From Ascidia mentula (taxonomy: Eukaryota > Chordata > Ascidiacea > Phlebobranchia > Ascidiidae), in the NCBI GenBank assembly GCA_947561715.1, contig OX387200.1:1056501-1120500 (forward strand): DNA of 64,000 bases, given 5' to 3'. Shown here one piece after another: positions 55,901 through 64,000 of this stretch (positions are counted from its first letter, which is position 1; the number at the start of each line of letters is the position of its first letter). The notes under the pieces were generated by a model. The model was not told the DNA's origin. It saw only the letters and a program-made list of their open reading frames with translations, and ran no database searches. Both the position numbers and the translations under genes were made by a program.

Positions 55901-56090
55901 TGCTGTAAAATTTAACACCACCGCCATGAAACAGCCATTTTGATTGTTTTTGTAAGCTTTTTCGTAAATAAGTTTTTCAATATTACCAAAACAACACTTA
56001 CGACTTACCTATATTTGACACAAACGTGCTTGCAAGACATACTCCAGTTATAAGTACTTTGATATCCATCAAAAACAGATTATTTAACAT
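48749..56090 (-). CDS. Receptor 3: complete four-CCP membrane receptor without tail tyrosines
   Basis: Exons on the minus strand: 56090-56009, 54861-54523, 53930-53763, 52650-52480, 52418-52251, 52190-52011, 49976-49851 and 48837-48749. Total 1323 nt, 440 residues plus stop (48751-48749). All junctions are phase 1 with GT..AG. Order: signal peptide 1-27, four-cysteine domain 28-140, CCP1 141-196, CCP2 197-253, CCP3 254-309, CCP4 310-369, TM about 381-403, tail about 404-440. The CCPs are short (about 56-60 residues). The tail has a P-P-S-T-P-P-P-E run that might bind SH3 domains, but no tyrosine. Probably a cell-surface CCP receptor of complement-receptor or allorecognition type (inference). 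A further candidate exon lies at 53183-53401. The start could instead be the second Met (residue 8), which fits a signal peptide better. Confidence 0.85.
49977..52010 (-). other. Intron of receptor 3
   Basis: No coding exon recognised. 51,330-51,500 repeats sequence of the 3' flank (48,070-48,200 and 61,130-61,300). A small palindrome lies at 51699-51784 (arms near AATAATTCAAAGC and its inverse). Confidence 0.45.
52011..52650 (-). CDS. Receptor 3 CCP2-CCP4 (exons 52650-52480, 52418-52251, 52190-52011)
   Basis: Three phase 1-1 exons of 171, 168 and 180 nt separated by introns of about 60 bp. CCP2: V-Q-C, L-T-C, A-T-C and N-N-C-L. CCP3: S-C-N, L-T-C-N-A-G-Y, A-T-C-N-G and A-K-C-L, with the family G-Q-W tryptophan. 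CCP4: M-C-S, T-F-C, Y-C-C-N-D, T-C and N-C-G, two cysteines more than normal and no clear W, so this one is atypical. Confidence 0.82.
53183..53401 (-). CDS. Candidate extra Ig-like exon of receptor 3 (possible cassette)
   Basis: An open 73-codon segment bounded by GGATTTAG and a G/GTTGAT donor, phase 1-1 and a multiple of three, so inclusion between CCP1 and CCP2 would keep the frame. It reads V-K-V-W-L-N-F, M-V-K-C-S-S, G-T-Y-Q-C-R-N-S-Y and W-S-L-N-S-L-T-L-T. G-T-Y-Q-C fits an Ig F strand and the end resembles the G strand of receptor 2's split Ig domain. The first cysteine is not at the usual B-strand distance. Alternatively it is a chance frame or relic. Confidence 0.4.
53763..53930 (-). 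CDS. Receptor 3 CCP1
   Basis: 168 nt, phase 1-1: Y-C-G-N-L-S, F-T-C-M-P, Y-A-V-C-G-P, N-W-N-V and S-A-C-S. The closest match is the CCP of receptor 4 (Y-C-G-N-I-S). The N-W-N tryptophan is in the family position. Confidence 0.83.
54523..54861 (-). CDS. Receptor 3 unclassified four-cysteine domain
   Basis: 339 nt after TTTTTTTCAG: G-A-Q-T-M-T-A-S-G-G-L, G-T-V-S-V-N-Y-P, L-C-S-W, F-F-G-G-S-C, V-T-C and N-I-T-I-G-L-I-C. It is eight codons longer than the copies in receptors 2 and 4, in the loop after V-T-C. Confidence 0.82.
56009..56090 (-). CDS. Receptor 3 signal peptide exon
   Basis: 82 coding bases, two in-frame Met codons (residues 1 and 8), then I-K-V-L-I-T-G-V-C-L-A-S-T-F-V-S; donor GTAAGT in phase 1. 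Confidence 0.78.
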
Positions 56091-57056
56091 TTTTAACCTC
56101 AAAAAACAAAGCGGTCTAGTGCACCATTGTACGTACCTATGTTCAAAAAATCGGGGAAACCCCAAATTCACACCGTACGCGGTTCTCCTGCAGACATCGG
56201 AAGGTTTACAAAAGGCACAACAGCAACGAAGAAATACCTTTTTACGCTTCATTGATGATGTAATAAAAGAAACCTCTGAGAAACTTCAAATTGGGTACGA
56301 TCAACCACAAGGGTGCGTAAACCAATATATGAAAAAATGTAAGCTGAGGATAACGCGCTTTAGCGCCGTTGGAGGGAAAAAGGTCCCATTGTGTACAATT
56401 GTACGTAACAATGAAGGAGACGTCGCACAAACTTGAAATTTGGTAAATAAAACTAAACGGCAAATGCTTTTACAACGGGGCACAGCCAATTTGTGGGAGA
56501 AAAACACGGGTCTGGTGTACTTTTAGCACCACACGTATTATCCCTGCTGGCTATCCCAAGTAGCCTACTGCAAACCTGAAACTCCACACGAATGCTAAAT
56601 GACACCTTACAAGATACTATGCAAAATATGAAGTCATCGCCAATGACGTAACACAATTTACAACAGTTCTAAGCTTTGCTCTCCATACGCGGTACGCCCG
56701 TCAACGAACTGCAATGTCATACTCCGTAAGGTATGCATCAAACTTTGTTATTCGTTGTTATGGTTTGTTATATTTTGTGCCAAATTGTAATTACATCGCG
56801 TACATGCACATATGGTATTTTGGGGTATTTACTTCGCTTCTCCCCGACATATGAAAAATCTATGACATATTGGAATATCGGGTTTGGATTTGATAATCAA
56901 ATCGACGTTTAATAATCCTGTCCTTGTTACTATTTTTTTAATTTCAATAATCGTATATATCGTCAATTAAAAGGCCGCAAAGATAGTTGTTGTAAAATTG
57001 TTTAATAGTCATAAGAGTGTTTTCTTTTTGCAAACGTTAGACGTCCCTGCAGAAGT
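56091..57056. promoter_or_regulatory. Upstream region of receptor 3 and LTR-like sequence
   Basis: The first few hundred bases should hold the receptor 3 promoter (minus strand); no TATA box can be fixed. 56,960-57,053 (AATTAAAAGGCCGCAAAG through CCCTGCAG) resembles 58,103-58,203 and ends directly before the primer-binding site, as the 3' end of an LTR would. Confidence 0.35.
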
Positions 57057-57074
57057 TGGTGACCCCGACGTGAT
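57057..57074 (+). other. tRNA-Trp primer-binding site of an LTR retroelement relic
   Basis: TGGTGACCCCGACGTGAT is identical to the site at 34346-34363 and complementary to the tRNA-Trp 3' end with CCA. It follows an LTR-end-like CCCTGCAGAAGT and is followed by ATTTGAGCGGGCAAT. No gag or pol remains between here and 58.2 kb. Confidence 0.55.
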
Positions 57075-57516
57075 ATTTGAGCGGGCAATTAAACCTTCTG
57101 ATCTAATAACTGCTCAATTGAAACAACTAAACTGTAGTCATATTCTGAAGTCAAGTAACTTACGACACGAGATTTAACCATGCCAAACAAGTTTTTTAGG
57201 TTTGTTCCGCGTTTGATACGTTGGCAGACAGGTACAACGACAGAAACAAGCACTTGGGTATTTCAAAAACGTTTGGTGCATTTTTTATTTTATTAAAACG
57301 TTCTTTAATTAAGCTTATTGGCAAACTGCTTTAAAGGCATGTTTTGTTAAAAACGCAAGTAAACGTTGATTATAATTACGTAATGCCTAACCAGCATTTT
57401 ATTGGTTACGTCGTGTTATGTCAAGCTTATATAATGATGTGCGGATAATATTAAAAACGTTTTTAAATTTTATTAATTAATACGTGTCTCCGAATCGTCA
57501 GTTAATTCTTTTAGTA

Positions 57517-57801
57517 TGCGGGACTAACGGCTTTTTTATACCCGAAATCGAATTAACGTCGGACGTGGATAATGCTATTTGTGGTCTGTGATATAGGATA
57601 CGGTATAACAATGATTTTTGATTTGTTATTGTCATGTAATTCCAAAAATTAAATTTTTTTATTAATTGATCAACTTGTCAATAGAAAAACGACAGGAGAA
57701 TTACATTTATACAGAATGGTGTTTTCAGTGAGCAATCACAGGACCACAAATAGTATTATCCACGTCAGACGTTAATTCGATTTCTGGTATAAAGAAGCCG
57801 T
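57517..57801. repeat. Large inverted repeat
   Basis: 57517-57586 is inverted at 57729-57800 with a few mismatches (GACTAACGGCTT..GTGGTC against its complement). Inner parts (TGTAATTCC and GAATTACA) pair too, so the whole stretch could fold back. Either a foldback transposon or two LTR fragments in opposite orientation. Confidence 0.6.
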
Positions 57802-58205
57802 TAGTCCGCTGGTCGCGACGCATTCACTCAATGCACACATCTCTTTCACTATACCGGACAACGAGTCCGAAGAGCAGCACGAGACTGCTAGTCGCACGGC
57901 GCAAATGACGCCTCCACTTCGCAAGTGACCAGACGCCATACACGCTTGGTTGCTGAGCCTGACGTCATGCATTACGCAGTGGGTGAATTAAAAATCCACT
58001 TAGTGATTTACCCATTAGCTCATTTTGCACTGGTAACTCTCAATGCGACGATTTTTTTTATTTTTCTCAGAAAGGTAGGTTTGTTTATCGTTTTGTGTAA
58101 TAATTAAAAGGTTGCAAAGGTAGTTTCTTTGGCAGATGTTCTTAATAGTCTTAGGAGTCAGATAAACGGCAGTGTTTCGTTCTGCAAACCTTAGGTCCCT
58201 GCAGT
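57802..58205 (+). repeat. LTR-like segment with a CRE-type site
   Basis: A GC-richer stretch with TGACGTCA at 57960-57967 leads into ATTAAAAGGTTGCAAAG and CTTAGGTCCCTGCAG (58,101-58,203), which parallels the sequence before the primer-binding site at 57057. Possibly a solo or partial LTR; exact ends not seen. Confidence 0.35.
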
Positions 58206-59249
58206 GGAAACAACAAAACGGCCAAGCGAAGCTCAACCAAATAGTGCCGTCATGTTACCAGTTTGTTGAAACAAGACAATGAACTGTACGAAATAATTTT
58301 CCAACACAGAGGAGGATTTATGAGAGGTTTCTTGTTCGTTAAACCACCGACCTCACAAAACGAGGCGTTTACGTGAACGAGAATGCGTCACTTTTGCAGG
58401 AAAAAAACCTTTGCGTCGCCTGTAGTAGGCTACTATGTTTCTGATTACAAGTTGCGTGTTTTGCCATAACTTGCACATATGAGGTATTGAATTTAACCCA
58501 CTTTTTGATACATTTCTTGTTTGTATTTCATAATTTAGGTAAGTTTACGATAACACGAGTCCGAAAACACAAACAAAATTATTGCTTCGGTTTTAAGCTT
58601 AGCTGTTAAGGAAATGCCAAAACATTTCACAAATCGCAATCATGTTTTTAAATTTACCGAACTCTGGGTGTCAAAATACCGATTGTCTCCCGGGCAATGT
58701 TGTTATATTTTTCGTCTTCATTCGGACGAAAAATATGCGAGTTATGAAATGGTCACTGGAAAGTGCACAAGCTAACGTCAGAGAGAACACAGTTGGTGTA
58801 TTTACTTGGATGCTGTAAGAAACAACAAATATTGCAAAATGGACACCAATATTTTCACAGAAGTTTGCGTGTAAGTTCCATCGATCGGTTTCACAACGCT
58901 AAGAATCAAAGCAACCGCGAAAAACTGTTCGACGACAGCAACCGCCTCGGTTGTGTTGGACATTTTGATAAATTTCATCGTTTCAAAAAAATGATTGGAA
59001 AACCACCAACGATTAAACGCGAAGGAATAGTTGCAGAATATGCTGCCATATTGCAGTTTTTTGACAAAAATTGTTTTGCGAGTGGTCTGAGATCTCGATA
59101 GTTAGAGAGAATTGCTTGGCGAGAACGCGGCTCGTGATACCAAAATTGCGTTTTAAAGTAGTGTGTTCACCATGCTGCGTCGGATATGTTAATTAGATGT
59201 GCATGCAATAAATTAAGTTCGAAAAACATTTTGCAGCGCCCAATGACGT
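58206..59249. other. No gene assigned
   Basis: A plus-strand frame of 112 codons (58763-59101) is rich in basic and aromatic residues but matches nothing I know and lacks splice context. Nothing else seen. Confidence 0.3.
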
Positions 59250-60540
59250 ACAATTAATATGCGTCTTGATAGAGTTGGCGACAACATATTAGGCGCATTA
59301 GAAATTATGAAAATTTTAGCTGTTGATAGTTATGGCGGTAACAGGTTTGGAAGCAATTTTGTTAATGTAGATTTTGTCGTCAAAATACCTCTTTCCGCTT
59401 GTGTTATTGTTATGTACAAAGAGCTTGTAATGTGAATAAGGTTTCCATATTGGGTTGCCGACTTCTTGTTTGCTTTTGTTACTGCCTACATACAAAATAA
59501 ATCGCAAATACTTCAAACGCAACTGTTACGTGTATCTGTTATTTCATTTTTAATGAAAAAGAGTGAAAAAATATGCATTCATTGTTGCATAAATGACAGA
59601 AGTTAATCACAACTGTAAGTTCGGTCATCAGTGTGTCGGAAACTAACCTGGTCAGTAAACTTGTAAAGTAGCTCTGGAGAAAAAACTTGTTTTCCCAGCA
59701 AACTTAGTTTGAGATATAAAAAATATTTCCTGTGGAGGCAAAAATATCTCGCATAAATTTAGGTTATTCACGAAAAAAATTACTTGCACATGGTTGGAAG
59801 TTGGTTGATATAATTTATAACATGTAGGTTTGGTTGAAGTGTGTGAATGTGAATTAGAAATAATGTAGGATATAAACATCACGCACCGCCCTAATCATGT
59901 TGCAAATAGTCGGTATGTTTCCTACAATATCCCAAAGCGCAATATCAGATTGCACTTACAGGTAAAAATCCGTGGCAAGAATTGACGTGTTAGGAGAATT
60001 TGTTGTAAGTGCTATTTTGGTCACAGAAACTGCAAAAATAATTGAAGAAACGATACTCTGTATCTTCTCTTGTCCGTTGCACGCAGAAAAGTTTTATATT
60101 CAAATATTCGAATTAATTAACATACTTTGGTGCAAACAACCAATATCGAAACAACAGTTGAGCAACCGCCTGAATAGTTAGTTCAAGGTTTGTCAAAATC
60201 ATTTCTACTTGCACACTGGTAAACTGATCATTTACATGAAAATTACTGACCACTGCAGCAACACGCATCAGCATATTAAATAGGTACGTAGTAACACTGT
60301 AGCTTAGGCCTAAATAATAAAACGTAATACGATCAAAAACCGCCCTCGTGATTGTGCATGGATTACAATCAAATGATGAAAAATCACAGCAGAACCGCCC
60401 GGCAGTGAAGCTAAAATATACAAACAAAAATCACAGAAATGGGGGCATGCTTGAGTACAAGCTTTTCATTGCATGGAAATATACTAATATTGATCTTTAT
60501 TGCACAGCATTATACTGAAGCCTAAACAACACAAAACTTG
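59250..60540 (+). repeat. Intergenic repeat copy next to receptor 4
   Basis: 59,270-59,960 follows 46,570-47,260, 33,000-33,500 and 41,100-41,480 (AATGTGAATAAGGT; CCCTAATCATGTTGCAA; GAATTGACGTGTT). 60,050-60,540 shows nothing recognisable. Confidence 0.6.
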
Positions 60541-61300
60541 TCAAGAACCACAAGTTTATTGATATGGTTTTATTTTAATATCTCGACAAAATCAATCAAG
60601 GCACACACATGTTTCGTTAAATCTTTTTCTAAAAAGTTTGTGTATTATATAATACTGAAATCTAAAACAGTTGCTGATAACCTTGGACATGATATGTATA
60701 ATATTAGCTGTAAATTAGGGAAGCCTTTTAAAAATTCTATTTGTAATTAAATACTATATGTGTACAGTAATGGCGGTTGCAGTTTTGTAATCAAAAGAAA
60801 ATTTTGTCAGAGGTAAAAACAGGATGGAAAGGCAGGGTACAGTTAAAAGGAGGTACACATAGCATATCTCACTACCTATGGCTTGTTCAGTACTAATTTA
60901 TCAACATTTTTAGGCAGTAAAGTACCATAGGTTCGTCATACAGTTTTCTACTATGAGGTAAGTTAATAAAACACATTGAAATTGCAAAACAGATTCCTGG
61001 AAAACCAACAAATACAAAATGCTTGATCAAATTAACAACAGAAATATTGCAGCAGTTATAAATATATGCTTAAAAACATGACATTTCCATGGTTAAAATC
61101 ACACACATTGTACATAACACTGCATTTTCAAACCAATGTTTCAGGCTTACTGCATACTGCGATCAATTTGTGTAGGTACTATAGGAGTTTGTGTGTAAGG
61201 AACTACATTTAGAAATGTTTACGGGATAAGATATCGATAAGAAATTTTCATGAGAATTCACATTTAAATTAAAAGCACAACACAAGCAGCATTATGAAGT
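60541..61300 (-). repeat. 3'-flank block shared with receptor 3
   Basis: Aligns with 47,347-48,200, from CACAAGTTTATTGAT through AGGAGGTACACATAGCATA to TTTCAGGCTTACTGCATACTG. This places the 3' end of receptor 4 in the same context as that of receptor 3. Confidence 0.7.
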
Positions 61301-61393
61301 ATGATTGGAGAAAATTTGTGCTCAGTTGTGGTGTTTTGATTGTTGAAGTAAAATTATTTAACGGTAAAAGAAAAATGCTGTTGTATGAAAAAC

Positions 61394-61464
61394 TCACACT
61401 TGATTGCAAACAACATAAAAGAAAAACATGGCAAGTGGTGTGGAATTCCAGAAAGTGTCCAAAG
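61394..61464 (-). CDS. Possible terminal exon of receptor 4
   Basis: After GTATTTTTCAG, a frame in the correct phase (1) gives A-L-D-T-F-W-N-S-T-P-L-A-M, then F-F-F-Y-V-V-C-N-Q-V and TGA. The hydrophobic run is too short for a normal TM helix; it might be a degenerate anchor. No TM exon like 49976-49851 was found in this gene, so this is only a candidate. Confidence 0.25.
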
Positions 61465-61692
61465 CTGAAAAATACACGGTGATTAGTCTGTTAAGTTTAG
61501 TGCAAACTTTAATTTTTTAGAGGGGGACAGCCTTGTATTTAATTTACCACTCATAGTCCCTGACTCAGGAACAGTCGGCATATTCGAATGTTTTTTACTT
61601 AAGTGAATATTAAAACTCTTAACACTTTGATACTAATTAAATCATAGAGTGGGTTTGTATACTACTAATATACATGCATTACATGTAGTTAC

Positions 61693-61740
61693 CTGTTGTT
61701 CCACCATTAGTAGTTGATGATGCAACTGGTGTGGTTGTAA
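61693..61740 (-). CDS. Receptor 4 Thr/Ser-rich stalk exon
   Basis: 48 nt, phase 1-1, between GGTTTTAG and G/GTAACT. Ten of about 16 residues are Thr, Ser or Gly, so it is probably an O-glycosylated stalk before the membrane anchor. It occupies the place where receptor 3 has V-G-T-R-T-G-L-T-G-G at the start of its TM exon. Confidence 0.65.
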
Positions 61741-64000
61741 CTAAAACCAATAAATTTACAATACCATCATGTAACACTTCTGCAAGCTAAATATCCAGAT
61801 TGACATCCACACTATGCAATATTAATGCTATGCACACAAAGACAGACAATACATTAAAGTTTACAAATGGAAAACACTTCTGGATTTAAAATTGCCGGTA
61901 TCATATTCTTAGTCATTCTAAACTTTTTTTAGGTAAAACACAATCACATAAAAAAAAACAATCCGTCATAAAATGTGTCCTTTTACACAAAAAGTTCGTT
62001 TTCTGGCAAAAAAAAACAAAATTTTATATCTTTCTCCACAGTATATATTATCAAGGTCAAAAATGCCATCCACTGGTACAAAAAGACACTTTTGTTTTGT
62101 GTTGTTGTTGAAATGCAACCATTTAACTAAAACATCCATAAACATAGTTTGGGCTTGCAGCTAAAAGGTATACATTTAAATAAACATTGTAAGATAGATG
62201 TTTACAATTGTGAAAATGCACCTGCAGCACAAGGCTCCACACTCCATGTTGCATTTGCAGTACAGGTAGCCATAGTTGTTCCATCATAATTTGGTCCTTG
62301 ACACGAAAGCACATGAGTTGTATTGTAATCTGCCATAGCAGGAGCATCCTGATTTGTGGTAGCTGATTGAGAAATATTTCCACAATCTTTAAAAACAGAA
62401 AATTATGTTTTATTTTACATATTTCACAGCAGAAATCCAGATAAAATATTTAAATCATTTTGCCTACTAATTGTTTTAACAGGACGTCTCCAGTTTATAT
62501 AATACAGTTAATTTGGTAGTTGAAAAATAGTATAATTAATTGTTGTACTTTGTGGGACATTGGCTATTTGCATAAAATGTGGTGTTTAACCCTTGCGAGG
62601 TCGCAACCCTCATTTTGGGAAGCCCTGATTTAAATTAGCATACAATATTTTATCAAGTCACTTACACACTACTGACAGAAAAAAGCTGTCTACAAAATCA
62701 GTCACAGAGATACCAATTGTAAGATTGGAAGGTATGGCAACAAGGGGGGGTGTATAAGTTGAAGTCACAATTCCAGACTTCAAAGAACATGTTATGTTAT
62801 TGAGTGCTGCTGCTGCATTATGACAACCAAAGTCGTAAAAGGAAAATTGAACGGAATTCCTTATCCATGAGGCCTTGACGATGTCTCTTGTCGAAAATGT
62901 TACAGAAAATACCACAGGGTAGTTGACAGACATGGTTCCGTGTTTCTGTAATCCACCTGATGCTTGGATTGTTGGTGGATCTGTAATAACACATTATATT
63001 CATATATGAAAACAAAGTGAGGGTTTAATATAGAAGAAATAGAATGTTATGTGAAAATTTAAGGATTTGTTGAAATATTGGGCTCATTATACGTGGTTTG
63101 ATTGCCACATATTTGATAGTAGTGGTGAAGTATCACTAACATTGGGTACAAGGTATATTTCATTCATCAGTATCATTAAAAAAAGTAAAAATGCACCTGC
63201 AGCACAAGTTGGCTCCACACTCCATGCTGCACTGGCAGTACAGGTAGCCATAGTTGTACCCTCATAATTAAGTCCTTGACATGAAAGCACATGAGTTGTA
63301 TTGTAATCTGCCATTGCAGGAGCATCCTGATTTGTGGTAGATGATTGAGAAATATTTCCACAATCTTTAAAAAAAGAAAATTATGTTTTATTTTACATAC
63401 TTCACAGAAGAAATCCAGATAAAATATTTAAATCTTTCTTATAAAAATCCCTCACAAACCCTTTTGTTTCTTTGGAAATAATATTCAAGTATTTTATTGG
63501 AACAATTAATTGGTAATAAATGACAGTTTATTGGGTAGTTGTAAAAATAGTGTAACTAATAGTTGTACTTTGTGGGACATTGACTATTCGCATAAATGTG
63601 GCGTTTGACCCTTGCACGGTTGCAACCCTCATTTTGGGAAGCCCTGATTTAAATTAGCATGCAATATATTATCAAAAGCACTTACACACTACTGACAGAA
63701 AAAAGCTGTCTGCAAAATCAGTCACAGAGATACCAATTGTAAGATTGGAAGGTATGGCAACAAGGGGGGGTGTATAAGTTGAAGTCACAATTCCAGACTT
63801 TAAAGAACATGTTATGTTGTTAAGTGCAGCTGCTGCATTATGACAACCAAAGTCGTAAAAGGAAAATGGAACGGAATTCCTTTCCCATGAGGCCTTGACA
63901 ATGTCTCTTGTAGAAAATGTTACAGAAAATACCACAGGGTAGTTGACAGACATGGTTCCGTGGTTCTGTAATCCACCTGATGCTTGGATTGTTTGTGCAT
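61693..64000 (-). CDS. Receptor 4: duplicated four-cysteine/CCP receptor (5' end outside window, 3' end unclear)
   Basis: Exons in order on the minus strand: four-cysteine domain 64000-63686, CCP 63364-63197, four-cysteine domain 62980-62666, CCP 62386-62222 and a Thr/Ser stalk 61740-61693 (V-T-T-T-P-V-A-S-S-T-T-N-G-G-T-T). All are phase 1-1 with GT..AG sites. The two domain pairs are nearly identical, so they arose by a recent tandem duplication of about 1 kb. In both four-cysteine copies the first and fourth cysteines are replaced (K-A-S-W and I-G-I-S-V), leaving F-G-C and I-T-C. The CCPs carry Y-C-G-N-I-S, L-S-C-Q-G, A-T-C-T-A and E-P-(T)-C-A. The first exon would start exactly at 64000 by analogy (D-A-Q-T-I-Q). 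No TM exon was found downstream; the product could be secreted, GPI-anchored or a broken gene. Confidence 0.8.
62222..62980 (-). CDS. Receptor 4 second domain pair (exons 62980-62666 and 62386-62222)
   Basis: The 315-nt domain exon after TTACAG starts D-P-P-T-I-Q-A-S-G-G-L-Q; the 165-nt CCP exon starts Y-C-G-N-I-S-Q-S-A and ends E-P-C-A-A. The CCP is one codon shorter than its copy (E-P-T-C). Donors GTAAGT and GTGCAT. Confidence 0.83.
63197..64000 (-). CDS. Receptor 4 first domain pair (exons 64000-63686 and 63364-63197)
   Basis: A 315-nt domain exon that reaches the window edge and a 168-nt CCP exon (Y-C-G-N-I-S-Q-S-S to E-P-T-C-A-A). It differs from the second pair at only a handful of residues (for example W-E-R-N for W-I-R-N, and F-A-D for F-V-D). 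The intron between has a small extra segment (about 42 bp) compared with the other pair. Confidence 0.8.

Noticed and set aside
56026..56436. Plus-strand frame of 136 codons
   Set aside because: It overlaps the signal-peptide exon and promoter of receptor 3 in antisense and shows no domain or splice signals.
58763..59101. Plus-strand frame of 112 codons
   Set aside because: No motif recognised; lies among LTR-like debris. Not convincing as a gene without transcript evidence.
61294..61482. Plus-strand frame of 62 codons near the end of receptor 4
   Set aside because: No homology seen; the opposite strand carries the better candidate exon.
1..64000. CRISPR array, prophage or operon structure
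   Set aside because: No regularly spaced repeats, no ribosome binding sites, and the genes are intron-bearing; the DNA is eukaryotic.

Overview
The window looks like AT-rich animal DNA, most likely from an ascidian tunicate (inference). Exons are short with GT..AG introns, almost all in phase 1. The host genes are small type I membrane receptors built from immunoglobulin (Ig) and sushi/CCP domains, and the space between them is filled with LINE, hAT-like and LTR-type remnants. No bacterial or viral gene set is present. I recognise no gene well enough to give a symbol.

The core is a cluster of four related receptor genes. Receptor 1 (+ strand, enters from the left, stop at 11647) has three intact Ig exon pairs, decayed Ig exons, a last Ig-like domain, a transmembrane (TM) exon and a tyrosine-rich tail. 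Receptor 2 (+ strand, 23132-30246) is complete in 11 exons. Its order is signal peptide, an unclassified four-cysteine domain, CCP, three Ig domains, a last Ig-like domain, TM and the same multi-YxN tail; the join has 650 in-frame codons including the stop. Receptor 3 (- strand, 56090-48749) is complete in 8 exons. Its order is signal peptide, the same four-cysteine domain, four CCPs, TM and a short proline-rich tail without tyrosine. Receptor 4 (- strand, 64000 to about 61693, entering from the right) has a tandemly duplicated pair of four-cysteine domain plus CCP, then a Thr/Ser stalk. An orphan signal-peptide exon lies at 34120-34180.

Between the genes a long intergenic repeat recurs, at about 11.65-14.1, 21.0-21.2, 30.25-33.5, 34.7-35.7, 39.07-41.6, 46.1-47.25 and 59.25-60.0 kb. 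It appears to have been copied along with the genes. Other mobile DNA includes a decayed L1/Tx1-like LINE (14.1-18.0 kb), two decayed copies of a second LINE family (37.5-39.07 and 43.5-45.0 kb), a Ty3/gypsy integrase relic near 19.8 kb, two sites matching a tRNA-Trp primer-binding site (34.35 and 57.06 kb), hAT-like elements with 8-bp target duplications (3539-4559, 46232-46412), a foldback element (2697-2837) and a MITE (22144-22464). A possible two-exon cysteine-rich gene lies at 18025-18736 on the minus strand.

Taken together, receptors 1 and 2 look able to signal (conserved pYxN sites of the type bound by Grb2-like SH2 domains), while receptor 3 shares the N-terminal module but has no tail tyrosine. 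That pattern fits a rapidly evolving recognition or immune receptor locus, of the general kind known in ascidians (fester and vCRL1 also carry sushi domains). The functional role is inference; the exon structures are read directly from the sequence.
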